From Afifella marina DSM 2698 (lineage in GTDB: Bacteria > Pseudomonadota > Alphaproteobacteria > Rhizobiales > Afifellaceae), in contig NZ_FMVW01000002.1 in the NCBI RefSeq assembly GCF_900102695.1, positions 248,001-312,000 of the forward strand: a stretch of DNA of 64,000 nt, read 5' to 3'. Below, one piece after another: positions 1 through 7,795 of the stretch. The notes under the pieces are model-generated. The model was not told the DNA's origin and searched no databases. It was given only the letters and a program-made list of their open reading frames with translations. Positions within the stretch are counted from its first letter, which is position 1. Every line of letters begins with the position of its first letter. The translations under genes and the position numbers were made by a program.

Positions 1-1
1 T

Positions 2-205
2 CCGATCGAAATCGCCCAGGCTTCGATCCTCGGCCAGATGACCACCGGTTTCCCGGTGAGCCCGCTCACCCCCGCCACCTTCCTGGTGGTCGGTCTGACC
101 GGCATCTCGCTCGGCGAACACCAGAGATTCGCGATCCCCTTCCTGTTCGGCGCCTCCGTCCTGATGACGTTCTGCGCCGCCCTGATCGGTGTCTTCCCCT
201 TCTAA
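2..205 (+). CDS. CitMHS-family citrate/organic acid transporter, C-terminal end only
   Basis: Only the last 67 codons lie in the window; the gene begins upstream of base 1. The peptide is hydrophobic with the pattern PLTPATFLVVGLTGISLGEH followed by a final membrane helix ending GVFPF. This is how CitMHS (citrate-metal/H+ symporter) proteins end. Family members import citrate or related di- and tricarboxylates at the inner membrane. The gene is 48 bp upstream of the AtuA-like gene on the same strand, so it probably supplies the substrate of the downstream catabolic genes. The substrate cannot be read from this fragment. Confidence 0.75.
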   Translation, partial: PIEIAQASILGQMTTGFPVSPLTPATFLVVGLTGISLGEHQRFAIPFLFGASVLMTFCAALIGVFPF

Positions 206-253
206 CGCCCGGCCCACTCCGAGCCTGACGTTTCATCCCAGGAGTATTTCATC

Positions 254-1594
254 ATGAAAACCATTCGTATCGGTGCCGGTGCCGGGTATTCCGGCGACCG
301 CATCGAGCCGGCGCTCGAGCTCGCTCAAAAAGGCAAGATCGACTACCTCGTCTTCGAGTGCCTGGCCGAGCGCACGATCGCCATCGCCCAGAAAGCCAAG
401 CTCGCCGATCCCAGCAAGGGCTACGACGCCCTCTTGGCCGAGCGCATGGAGGCCGTTCTCAGGGTCTGCGCCGAGAAGGGCATCAAGATCATCACCAATA
501 TGGGCGCGGCGAACCCGCAAGCCGGGGCCGAAAAGACCCGGGAAATAGCGGCCGCACAGGGGCTTTCCCTGAAGATTGCCTCCGTTTCCGGCGACGATGT
601 TCTGGAGACCCTGAAGTCCGGCGACATCAAGATCACCGAGACCGGGCAGCCGGCCGCGTCGATGTCGAACGTGCTCGTCTCCGGCAATGCCTATCTCGGC
701 GCTGCTCCGATCGTGGAGGCGCTGGAGCAGGGGGCCGACGTCGTCATCACCGGCCGCGTTGCGGATCCGGCCTTGTTTCTCGCTCCGCAGATCAAGGAGT
801 TCGGCTGGGCTTTCGACGATTGGGAGCATCTCGCCAAGGGGACGGCCGTCGGCCATCTCCTGGAATGCGGCGGCCAGGTCACCGGCGGCTATTTCGCAGA
901 GCCAGGCCGCAAGGACGTGCAGGGTCTCGGCCGTCTCGGCTTCCCGATCGCAGAGGTTTCCGAGGACGGCAGCTTCGTCATCACCAAGGTGGAGAGCGCG
1001 GGCGGTCACGTCACGACCGACACCTGCAAAGAGCAGATCCTCTACGAGGTGCACGATCCGAAGAGCTATCTGACGCCCGACGTGACGGCCGATTTCTCGC
1101 AGATCACCTTCACCCAGGAAGGCCCGGACCGTGTGCGGGTCGCCGGAGTGACGGGCCGCGAGAGGCCGGCGACGCTGAAGGTCTCCGTCGGCTATGTCGA
1201 CGGGTATATCGGTGAGGGTCAGATCTCGTATGCGGGGCCGGGTGCCTTGGCCCGGGCGAAACTTGCACTCGAGATCGTCCAGGAGCGGCTCGACATCATC
1301 GGGCTTCAAAGCAGCGAGCTGCGCTTCGACCTCATCGGCGTCAACGCCATCCACCGCGACGTCCTCGCCCCGCAGCCGGAGCCCACCGAAGTGCGCGCCC
1401 GCGTCACCGGCCGTTGCGAGAGCATGAAAGAGGCCGTGCGCATCGGGAACGAGGTGGAGACCCTCTACACGAACGGCCCGGCCGGCGGCGGCGGTGCGAC
1501 CAAGTCGGCCCGCCAGGTCGTGGCGATGCTTTCCGCCCTCGTGCCACGGGCGGCCGTGACCCCGCGGATCCAGATCATTGAGGTGCAATCATGA
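254..1594 (+). CDS. AtuA-like (DUF1446) acyclic terpene utilisation family protein
   Basis: 446 aa. The start MKTIRIGAGAGYSGDRI and the segment DYLVFECLAERT are hallmarks of the DUF1446/AtuA family, found in citronellol/geraniol degradation clusters and many other organic-acid clusters. The biochemical reaction is not established. AGGAG lies at 239-243, upstream of the ATG. The gene ends in a 4-bp overlap (ATGA) with the next one. In Pseudomonas AtuA, as I recall it, this domain and the small domain encoded next are fused in one longer protein, so this looks like a split form. The neighbourhood (CoA-transferase, thiolase, acyl kinase) points to carboxylate or CoA-ester catabolism rather than necessarily terpenes. 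The family call is firm; the function is not. Confidence 0.85.
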   Translation: MKTIRIGAGAGYSGDRIEPALELAQKGKIDYLVFECLAERTIAIAQKAKLADPSKGYDALLAERMEAVLRVCAEKGIKIITNMGAANPQAGAEKTREIAAAQGLSLKIASVSGDDVLETLKSGDIKITETGQPAASMSNVLVSGNAYLGAAPIVEALEQGADVVITGRVADPALFLAPQIKEFGWAFDDWEHLAKGTAVGHLLECGGQVTGGYFAEPGRKDVQGLGRLGFPIAEVSEDGSFVITKVESAGGHVTTDTCKEQILYEVHDPKSYLTPDVTADFSQITFTQEGPDRVRVAGVTGRERPATLKVSVGYVDGYIGEGQISYAGPGALARAKLALEIVQERLDIIGLQSSELRFDLIGVNAIHRDVLAPQPEPTEVRARVTGRCESMKEAVRIGNEVETLYTNGPAGGGGATKSARQVVAMLSALVPRAAVTPRIQIIEVQS

Positions 1595-1905
1595 AACTCT
1601 TCGACATTGCCCATTCGCGTACCGGCGACAAAGGCGACATCTCCAACATCTCGGTCATTGCCTATGACGAGAAAGACTATGCGCGGCTTGCCACCCATGT
1701 GACGGCCGAGCGGGTCAAGGAGCATTTCAAGGGCATCGTTCACGGCGACGTCGTCCGCTACGAACTGCCCAGCATCGGCGCCCTGAACTTCGTCATGTAC
1801 GAAGCGCTCGGCGGCGGCGTGACCCGGTCGCTCGCTCTCGACCCGCACGGCAAATGCCTGGGCTCCGCGCTTCTGGCGCTGGAGATCCCCGACAGCGACG
1901 CCTGA
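1591..1905 (+). CDS. AtuA-like ferredoxin-fold domain protein (detached C-terminal domain)
   Basis: 104 aa, starting inside the stop codon of the AtuA-like gene, so translation is coupled. Conserved segments are HSRTGDKGDISNISVIAY near the N-terminus, YELPSIGALNFVMYEALGGG in the middle and TRSLALDPHGKCLGSALL near the end. This matches the small ferredoxin-fold domain normally fused to the C-terminus of AtuA proteins. It probably forms a heteromeric complex with the preceding protein. No catalytic residues are assigned for the domain, and the substrate is unknown. Confidence 0.8.
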   Translation: MKLFDIAHSRTGDKGDISNISVIAYDEKDYARLATHVTAERVKEHFKGIVHGDVVRYELPSIGALNFVMYEALGGGVTRSLALDPHGKCLGSALLALEIPDSDA

Positions 1906-1911
1906 GCCACC

Positions 1912-1975
1912 TCTTCGGGGGAGGAGCTCCCCCTTCCGGCAGCGCTTCGGCGCCAGGCCGGTCCTCCCCCGAAGA
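1912..1975 (+). promoter_or_regulatory. Intercistronic hairpin with a perfect 14-bp stem
   Basis: TCTTCGGGGGAGGA at 1912-1925 is the exact reverse complement of TCCTCCCCCGAAGA at 1962-1975. The loop is 36 nt and holds further GC-rich dyads. It fills the gap between the AtuA-like pair and the CoA-transferase pair. There is no T-run, so it looks like an mRNA stability/processing element or attenuator rather than a simple terminator. Confidence 0.6.
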
Positions 1976-2002
1976 CCTCTTCTCGTAGGCAAGGAAAATA
2001 TC

Positions 2003-2665
2003 ATGTGCGAAGTCATCTGCGTCGACGATGCCGTTGAACGGATCGAAGACGGCGCGGTGGTGATGATCGGCGGTTTCATGGGCTCCGGCACACCGCCGCG
2101 GCTGATCGATGCCCTGGTGCGGCAGAAGAAGTCCGATCTCACGATCATCTCAAACGACACCGCAAAACCCGGCATCGGCATCGGCAAGCTCATCGATGCC
2201 GGCCTCGTGCGCAAAGTGGTCACCAGCCATATCGGCACCAATCCGATCACCCAGAAGCTGATGATCGCCGAGGAGCTCGACGTGGAGCTGGTGCCGCAGG
2301 GCACGCTCGCCGAGCGCATCCGGGCGGGCGGCTTCGGCCTTGGCGGCGTTCTCACCCGCACCGGCGTCGGCACGCTGGCGGCCGAAGGCGAGACGACGCT
2401 CGAGGTCGACGGCGAGACCTATGTGCTCGCCAAGCCGTTGCGCGCCGATGTGGCGCTCATCAACGCCAAGCTCACCGATTATCTCGGCAATCTCACCTAT
2501 TCGCTGACGGCGAGGAACTTCAATCCGCTGATGGCGATGGCGGCCGACAAGGTGTTTGCCGAAGCCGAAGCGATCGTCCCGGTCGGAACGCTGGCGCCCG
2601 ATGTGATCGCCACGCCGCATGTCCTGGTCGACTATCTGGTCTCGAAGGAAGCCTGCCATGGATAA
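2003..2665 (+). CDS. atoD: 3-oxoacid/short-chain acyl CoA-transferase, subunit A
   Basis: 220 aa, the usual length for the alpha subunit of two-subunit family I CoA-transferases (AtoD/ScoA/PcaI type). The motif VVMIGGFMGSGTPPRLID near the N-terminus is the conserved glycine-rich CoA-binding segment, and TIISND follows as in the family. The enzyme exchanges CoA between an acyl-CoA (acetyl- or succinyl-CoA) and a free carboxylate or 3-ketoacid. It overlaps subunit B by 8 bp, which implies coupled translation and a stoichiometric complex. The name atoD is by family resemblance; the real acceptor acid could be acetoacetate, a branched 3-ketoacid or another short acid. Confidence 0.87.
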   Translation: MCEVICVDDAVERIEDGAVVMIGGFMGSGTPPRLIDALVRQKKSDLTIISNDTAKPGIGIGKLIDAGLVRKVVTSHIGTNPITQKLMIAEELDVELVPQGTLAERIRAGGFGLGGVLTRTGVGTLAAEGETTLEVDGETYVLAKPLRADVALINAKLTDYLGNLTYSLTARNFNPLMAMAADKVFAEAEAIVPVGTLAPDVIATPHVLVDYLVSKEACHG

Positions 2666-3314
2666 CAAGGTTCTGATCGCCAAGCGGATCGCGCAGGAGC
2701 TGAAATCCGGCGATCTCGTCAATCTCGGCATCGGCATGCCGACGCTCGTCGCGTCCTATCTGCCGAAGGATCTCGAGGTCTTCTTCCAATCCGAAAACGG
2801 CATCATCGGCATGAGCATGCTGCCGCATCCGGGTCTGGAAGATTTCGATCTGACGGATGCCGGCGGCAATCCGATCGGCGCGGTGCCGGGAGCGGCGGGC
2901 TTCGATTCCGGCTTTTCCTTCGGTCTCATCCGCGGCGGCCATCTCGACGTCACGGTCCTCGGCGGCCTGCAGGTCGACGAGCGCGGCTATCTCGCCAATT
3001 GGATGGTGCCCGGAAAGATGGTGCCGGGCATGGGCGGGGCGATGGACCTCGTCGCCGGGGCGAAGAAGGTGATCGTCGCCATGACGCACACCGCCAAGGG
3101 CGCACCGAAGATCGTCAAGGAATGCAGCCTGCCGTTGACGGCGGAACGCCGCGTCGACCTGATCGTGACGGAAATGGCGGTCATCACGCCGACGGCGGAC
3201 GGGCTCGTCCTCAGCGAGGTCGCACCCGGAACGAGCGTCGAGGACGTCCTTGCGGCAACCGAAGCGAGCCTCATCATTCCCGACGCCGTGGGCGAGATGA
3301 AGGTGGCCGCCTGA
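2658..3314 (+). CDS. atoA: 3-oxoacid/short-chain acyl CoA-transferase, subunit B
   Basis: 218 aa from the ATG at 2658, which overlaps the end of subunit A. An upstream in-frame ATG at 2619 is rejected because the extra residues come from the subunit A coding sequence and resemble no family N-terminus. The catalytic glutamate sits in the SENGIIGM motif (Glu46), which forms the acyl-glutamyl-CoA intermediate in this family. NLGIGMPTLV is the conserved N-terminal segment and KMVPGMGGAMDLV lies mid-protein. With subunit A it activates the pathway acid to its CoA ester. Confidence 0.88.
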   Translation: MDNKVLIAKRIAQELKSGDLVNLGIGMPTLVASYLPKDLEVFFQSENGIIGMSMLPHPGLEDFDLTDAGGNPIGAVPGAAGFDSGFSFGLIRGGHLDVTVLGGLQVDERGYLANWMVPGKMVPGMGGAMDLVAGAKKVIVAMTHTAKGAPKIVKECSLPLTAERRVDLIVTEMAVITPTADGLVLSEVAPGTSVEDVLAATEASLIIPDAVGEMKVAA

Positions 3315-3429
3315 GCGACCGCCGACAACAATCCTCTCCCGGCACCGTGGCCGCCCGGCATAAGCGCGGGCGCCTTCAAACGGGGCGGGGAGGGGGTCGC
3401 AGCAACCTCTTCTCATGGGACATCCCATC

Positions 3430-4605
3430 ATGACTGACATCGTAATCACCGCAGCCGCACGCACCGCCATCGGATCGTTCGCAGGCGGACTTTCCACGGT
3501 TCCGGCAGCCGAACTCGGCGCCGTCGTCATCCGCGCGCTTTTGAGCCGGGCGGGCCTCGCCCCGCAGGAGGTCGACGACGTGATCCTCGGCCATGTGCTG
3601 ACGGCGGGGCTCGGGCAGAACCCGGCGCGGCAGGCCGCGATCCAGGCGGGGCTTCCCGTGACCACGACGGCTTTGACCGTCAACCAGGTCTGCGGCTCGG
3701 GGCTGCGCGCCGTCGCGCTCGGCCTGCAATCTCTCACCTGCGGCGACGCCAATGTCATCATCGCCGGCGGGCAGGAGAATATGAGCCTTGCCCCGCATGC
3801 CACCTATCTGCGCAAGGGCGTGAAGATGGGGCCGGCCGAGATGGTCGATACGATGATCAAGGACGGCCTGTGGGACGCCTTCAACGATTATCACATGGGC
3901 ATGACGGCGGAGAACGTCGCCGACGGCTACGGCATCACCCGCGAAATGCAGGACGCTTTTGCCGCCGCCTCGCAGCGCAAGGCCGCAGCGGCCCGCGACG
4001 AGGGTCGTTTCGCCGCCGAGATCGTTCCCGTGAGCGTACATTCGCGCAAGGGCGAGACGATCGTCGACGCCGATGAATTCATTCGTCCGGACACGACGCC
4101 GGAAGGTCTTGCGAAGCTGCGCCCCGCCTTCAGCAAATCGGGCAGCGTCACGGCCGGCAATGCGTCGGGCATCAACGACGGTGCGGCCGGCGTGGTGTTG
4201 ATGTCGGCGGAGACGGCCGAAAAGCGCGGCTCGGCCCCGATCGCCCGCATCGTCTCCTGGGCGACCGCCGGCGTCGATCCGAAGATCATGGGAACGGGCC
4301 CGATCGCGGCCTCGCGCAAGGCCCTCGACAAGGCCGGCTGGTCGGCTGCGGATCTCGATCTGATCGAGGCGAACGAGGCCTTTGCTGCCCAGGCGATCGC
4401 CGTCAACACCGAGCTCGATTTCGACACCGACAAGGTCAACGTCAATGGCGGCGCGATCGCGCTCGGTCATCCGATCGGGGCCTCCGGCGCGCGCATTCTG
4501 GTGACGCTTCTCCATGAAATGCAGCGCCGCGATGCCAAGAAAGGGCTTGCCACTTTGTGCATCGGCGGCGGTATGGGCATGGCGCTCTGCGTCGCCCGCG
4601 ATTGA
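3430..4605 (+). CDS. Acetyl-CoA C-acetyltransferase (thiolase)
   Basis: 391 aa from the ATG at 3430, which begins [17 protein letters not shown], the standard thiolase start. The nucleophilic cysteine is in [11 protein letters not shown], the C-terminal NEAFAAQ and [16 protein letters not shown] motifs hold the catalytic histidine, and CIGGGMGMA holds the second cysteine. Length and motifs fit the biosynthetic/acetoacetyl-CoA type (PhaA/AtoB). It cleaves a 3-ketoacyl-CoA to acetyl-CoA plus a shortened acyl-CoA, or runs in reverse. Next to a CoA-transferase it suggests acid activation followed by thiolysis. The 115-bp gap upstream contains GC-rich inverted segments. Confidence 0.92.
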   Translation: MTDIVITAAARTAIGSFAGGLSTVPAAELGAVVIRALLSRAGLAPQEVDDVILGHVLTAGLGQNPARQAAIQAGLPVTTTALTVNQVCGSGLRAVALGLQSLTCGDANVIIAGGQENMSLAPHATYLRKGVKMGPAEMVDTMIKDGLWDAFNDYHMGMTAENVADGYGITREMQDAFAAASQRKAAAARDEGRFAAEIVPVSVHSRKGETIVDADEFIRPDTTPEGLAKLRPAFSKSGSVTAGNASGINDGAAGVVLMSAETAEKRGSAPIARIVSWATAGVDPKIMGTGPIAASRKALDKAGWSAADLDLIEANEAFAAQAIAVNTELDFDTDKVNVNGGAIALGHPIGASGARILVTLLHEMQRRDAKKGLATLCIGGGMGMALCVARD

Positions 4606-4694
4606 GGCTCTGAACCGTCCGCCAACCTTTTCCCTCGCTCCCCCCGACCTCCGGCCCGACAGCTCCCTCCCATTCCAGATCGGTCCGGCGGTCG

Positions 4695-4730
4695 CGCCTC
4701 CCGTCCGTCCACACTTGCGGGCGGGAGGCG
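4695..4730 (+). promoter_or_regulatory. Intercistronic GC-rich hairpin
   Basis: CGCCTCCCGTCCG (4695-4707) pairs with CGGGCGGGAGGCG (4718-4730) over 13 positions, one being a G-U pair in RNA, around a 10-nt loop. It lies in the 170-bp gap between the thiolase and the phosphate acyltransferase. With no following T-run, it is more likely an RNA processing or stability element than a full terminator. Confidence 0.5.
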
Positions 4731-4775
4731 GCAGGGAGCCCGCTTCCTCCCCCATCCATCCCAGGACTTTCCCCC

Positions 4776-5717
4776 ATGACCGTCTTTTCTCAGATCCCCG
4801 AAGCGCGCTCACAGCTCGCGCGTCTGAAAGAGCTTTGCGCGCATCTGCCGCCGCTGCCGACCTCCGTCATCTATCCGTGCGACGAGACCTCTCTGCGCAG
4901 TGCGGCAGACGGTGCGCGCGAGGCGCTGATCGATCCCGTGCTCGTCGGTCCGAGCGCGATGATTGAGAAGCTCGCGCTCACCCATGAGATCGACATTTCA
5001 GGCCTGCGCATCGTCGAAGCGCCGAATGCGGCCGCCGCTGCCGCACGCGGTATCGATCTCGCCCGCGAAGGGGAAACCGGCGCGGTGATGAAGGGGGCGC
5101 TGCATTCCGACGAATTGATGGGCGCCGTCGTCAAGCGCGATCGCGGCCTGCGCACGTCGAAGCGCATCAGCCACGTCTTCATGATGCGCGTTCCGACCTA
5201 TCCGAAATCGCTGATGATCACCGACGGCGTCGTCAACATCGCGCCGACGCTCGAAGACAAGGCGCATATTGCGCAAAACGCCATCGATCTGGCGCGGGCG
5301 CTGGGCGTGGAGGCGCCGCGGGTCGCGGTGCTTTCCGCGGTCGAAACCGTCAATCCGAAAATCCCTTCGACCGTCGATGCGGCGGCGCTCTGCAAGATGG
5401 CCGATCGCGGCCAGATCCGCGGCGGTATCATCGACGGGCCGCTCGCCTTCGACAATGCGATCTCGGCCGAAGCGGCGCAAACCAAAGGCATCGTCTCGGA
5501 AGTGGCGGGCCGTCCCGATATCCTGCTCGTGCCGGATCTCGCCGCCGGCAACATGCTCGTCAAGGAACTGACCTTCCTCGGCCGCGCCGAGGTCGCCGGC
5601 ATCGTTCTCGGCACCGCCGTTCCGGTGATGCTGACGAGCCGCGCCGACAGCCTCGATTCCCGCCTGTCCTCATGCGCGCTCGCCTCTCTCGTCGCCAACC
5701 ATGCCGCGCTTGCGTGA
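4776..5717 (+). CDS. Phosphate acetyl/butyryltransferase
   Basis: 313 aa, the single-domain phosphotransacetylase/phosphotransbutyrylase type. Family segments visible are GAVMKGALHSDELMGAVV, the RISHVFMM stretch, and a C-terminal SEVAGRPDILLVPDLAAGNM with FLGRAEVAGIVLG. It converts an acyl-CoA plus phosphate to acyl-phosphate plus CoA. It is followed directly by an acetate-type kinase, so the pair can make ATP from the acyl-CoA generated upstream, or run in reverse to activate acetate. Chain-length preference cannot be told from sequence alone; the length and the absence of the extra N-terminal domains of long Pta fit either acetyl- or butyryl- specificity. Confidence 0.87.
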   Translation: MTVFSQIPEARSQLARLKELCAHLPPLPTSVIYPCDETSLRSAADGAREALIDPVLVGPSAMIEKLALTHEIDISGLRIVEAPNAAAAAARGIDLAREGETGAVMKGALHSDELMGAVVKRDRGLRTSKRISHVFMMRVPTYPKSLMITDGVVNIAPTLEDKAHIAQNAIDLARALGVEAPRVAVLSAVETVNPKIPSTVDAAALCKMADRGQIRGGIIDGPLAFDNAISAEAAQTKGIVSEVAGRPDILLVPDLAAGNMLVKELTFLGRAEVAGIVLGTAVPVMLTSRADSLDSRLSSCALASLVANHAALA

Positions 5718-5730
5718 AATGGAGTCTGCC

Positions 5731-6945
5731 ATGTCGTCAGAAATGTCGCGCGAAGGCGCCTTGCTGGTCCTCAACAGCGGCTCGTCCAGCATCAAGTTCA
5801 CCGTCTTCCATGTGGGGAAGAGCGGCGAGGAGATCGCTCCTCTTTTCGCAGGTCAGGTGACCGGCATCGGCACGGCGGCGGAATTCTCCGTCAAGGATGT
5901 CGACGGCAATTCGCTTGCCCGCGAATCCTGGGCGGAGCGGGATACGGGCGGTGTTGCGCCGCTGTTGCGTGATCTCATCGCCTGGATCCGCGCCCGTCTG
6001 CCGGATCTGCCGCTTCTCGCCGCCGGGCATCGTGTCGTCCATGGCGGTGCCGGCTTCCATCACCCCGTGCGGGTGACGAACCACGTTCTCGACGAATTGG
6101 AATCTCTCGTCCCGCTCGCCCCTCTGCACCAGCCGCAGAACGTTTCGGCGATCCGGGTGCTGGCGGAAAGCTTCGACGGTCTGCCGCAGATCGCCTGTTT
6201 CGATACGGCCTTCCACCATTCGCAGCCTTTCATGGCGAAGACCTACGGTCTGCCGCGGCGATTCCGCGAAAAGGGCGTGCAGCGCTACGGCTTTCATGGC
6301 CTTTCTTATGAATATATCGCCGGCAAGCTCCGCGAGACGCTGCCGGAAGTGGCCGAGGGCCGTGTGGTCGTGGCGCATCTCGGCAACGGGTCGAGCCTTT
6401 GCGGGCTCAAAGACGGACGCAGCATCGACACGACGATGGGGTTCTCGGCTTTGGAAGGCGTGCCAATGGGGACGCGGTCGGGCAGCCTCGATCCCGGCAT
6501 TTTGATCTATCTGATGCGTGAGATGGGCATGGATGCCGATGCGCTCGAACATCTCCTCTATCAGGAATCGGGGCTTCTCGGCGTCTCCGGCATTTCCAAC
6601 GACATGCGTGTGCTTTTGGAAAGCGACCGGCCGGAGGCGAAGGAGGCCGTCGATCTCTTCTGCTACCGGGTGGCGAAGGAGATCGGGGCGCTCTGCTGTG
6701 CGCTGGGCGGGCTCGACGCGCTCGTCTTCACCGCCGGCATCGGCGAGCATTCGGCGCCAGTGCGGGCGCGGATCTGCGACTACCTCGCTTTCCTCGGCAT
6801 CTCGATCGACGACGCGGCGAACGAAAGCGGAGAAACCCTCATCTCCGCACCGGCAACGCTTCCCGTCGCGATCATCCCAACGAACGAGGAATTCATGATC
6901 GCGCGCCATGCCGTCGATCTCATGAATTTCCGCAACGCCGCGTAA
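5731..6945 (+). CDS. ackA: Acetate kinase family (ASKHA acyl kinase)
   Basis: 404 aa from the ATG at 5731, which has GGAG at 5721-5724. An in-frame ATG at 5701 lies inside the preceding gene. The acetate-kinase signatures are LLVLNSGSSSIKFTVF at the N-terminus, GHRVVHGGAGF, CFDTAFH, RRYGFHG-type RYGFHGLSYEY, AHLGNGSSLCG, and TAGIGEHSAPVRARIC near the end. It transfers phosphate between acyl-phosphate and ADP/ATP in the cytoplasm. It pairs with the phosphate acyltransferase immediately upstream. Acetate is the default substrate; propionate or butyrate are possible in this context. Confidence 0.92.
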   Translation: MSSEMSREGALLVLNSGSSSIKFTVFHVGKSGEEIAPLFAGQVTGIGTAAEFSVKDVDGNSLARESWAERDTGGVAPLLRDLIAWIRARLPDLPLLAAGHRVVHGGAGFHHPVRVTNHVLDELESLVPLAPLHQPQNVSAIRVLAESFDGLPQIACFDTAFHHSQPFMAKTYGLPRRFREKGVQRYGFHGLSYEYIAGKLRETLPEVAEGRVVVAHLGNGSSLCGLKDGRSIDTTMGFSALEGVPMGTRSGSLDPGILIYLMREMGMDADALEHLLYQESGLLGVSGISNDMRVLLESDRPEAKEAVDLFCYRVAKEIGALCCALGGLDALVFTAGIGEHSAPVRARICDYLAFLGISIDDAANESGETLISAPATLPVAIIPTNEEFMIARHAVDLMNFRNAA

Positions 6946-7268
6946 CGGGATCATGTCTGCGATTTGAGATGCGGCAAGACGCGTGCGCCTTGCCGTGATG
7001 CGTGGCGGGCTCTGCCCCTGGGCTCTCCGGCCCGGCGCGCCGGCCCGGCGCGCCGGCCCGACGCGCTGGCCCGACGCCCTGGCCCGCACGGCGCGAACCG
7101 CAAGCGTGCCGGGTTTCCCCGGGCGGTTCGCGCATATGCCAAGGCGTTGAAAAACAAGCTCTGAGGGGCGGAGGGGCCGCAAATGCCCGCCGTGCCGGAA
7201 GCCGGCAGCGCCGTTTCGCGCAGACGGCGCCATTTCTTCTGCCGTTTCGCTGGCTTATCCTGGGGGCG
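6946..7268 (+). other. Gene-free segment: 13-bp tandem repeat and CRISPR leader side
   Basis: I see no convincing gene in these 323 bases. A 7-bp stem (CGGCAAG/CTTGCCG) at 6972-6995 follows ackA but has no T-run. It is followed by the 13-bp tandem repeat (7029-7093). The last ~170 bases abut the first CRISPR repeat on its presumed leader side. They are less AT-rich than most leaders; only short A/T tracts near 7147-7157 and 7228-7262 stand out. Confidence 0.6.
7029..7093. repeat. 13-bp tandem repeat, five units
   Basis: Five consecutive 13-nt units start at 7029, 7042, 7055, 7068 and 7081. The first two are identical (GGCCCGGCGCGCC), the third and fourth differ at 2-3 positions (GGCCCGACGCGCT, GGCCCGACGCCCT) and the fifth is more diverged. 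The tract is almost pure G/C and lies 175 bp before the CRISPR array. No function can be assigned; such tracts arise by slippage. Confidence 0.85.
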
Positions 7269-7635
7269 GTCGCCCCTCACGCAGGGGCGTGGATCGAAAC
7301 TTCGGCAAATCCGCTCAGTCGATTGTTGATGGCGCGTCGCCCCTCACGCAGGGGCGTGGATCGAAACAGCGCATGCCGGACGAAACACCGGCTCTTATCC
7401 CGGGTCGCCCCTTACGCAGGGGCGTGGATCGAAACATAGGGCTGTGCGCTTTGCCGCGCGCATCGCACGCGTCGCCCCTTACGCAGGGGCGTGGATCGAA
7501 ACTGCTCCGATCGTGTGATCCGAGGAGGGGGCGCCGTGTCGCCCCTCACGCAGGGGCGTGGATCGAAACTCGGACGAGGCCGGCGCCATGGACTGGTACG
7601 GCAGTCGCCCCTCGCGCAGGGGCGTGGATCGAAAC
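7269..7635 (+). CRISPR. CRISPR array, six 32-nt repeats and five spacers (type I-C-like)
   Basis: Repeats are at 7269-7300, 7336-7367, 7404-7435, 7471-7502, 7538-7569 and 7604-7635; spacers are 35, 36, 35, 35 and 34 nt, all different. The repeat begins GTCGCCCCTCACGC and ends GGATCGAAAC, the form typical of type I-C. CGCCCCT and AGGGGCG make a 7-bp stem around a 5-nt loop. Repeats 3 and 4 share a C-to-T change and repeat 6 an A-to-G change, all within the loop. The GAAAC end and the altered final repeat suggest transcription on the plus strand with the leader on the 7268 side. No cas gene occurs elsewhere in the window, so the array is either served in trans or inactive. Confidence 0.95.
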
Positions 7636-7747
7636 CGATCCGGTGAACCCTTCCGCGGAAAAGAAAGGACTATCTCGACATCCTCAAGGCGACGGTGCCT
7701 GATCCAGAAGAAGGCGTTGGCGGTTCAGAGCAATCGTCGGCCGAATG

Positions 7748-7771
7748 AAAAAAGGGCCGCCGACGCGGCCC
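7748..7771 (-). terminator. Rho-independent terminator for the minus-strand pair
   Basis: GGGCCGC (7754-7760), a 4-nt loop and GCGGCCC (7765-7771) form a stem. On the minus strand it is followed by the T-run complementary to the A-run at 7748-7753. It lies 25 bp after the stop of the small membrane protein gene, in the right orientation to end that operon. Confidence 0.8.
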
Positions 7772-7795
7772 CTTTCAAAACGCTCGCGCCAGCGG

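Noticed and set aside
6972-6995. Terminator after ackA
   Set aside because: The CGGCAAG/CTTGCCG stem is only 7 bp with a 10-nt loop and has no T-run; too weak to call.
7269-7702. Open frames through the CRISPR array encoding repeated GRGSK/AWIET peptides
   Set aside because: They are simply translations of the CRISPR repeats and spacers.
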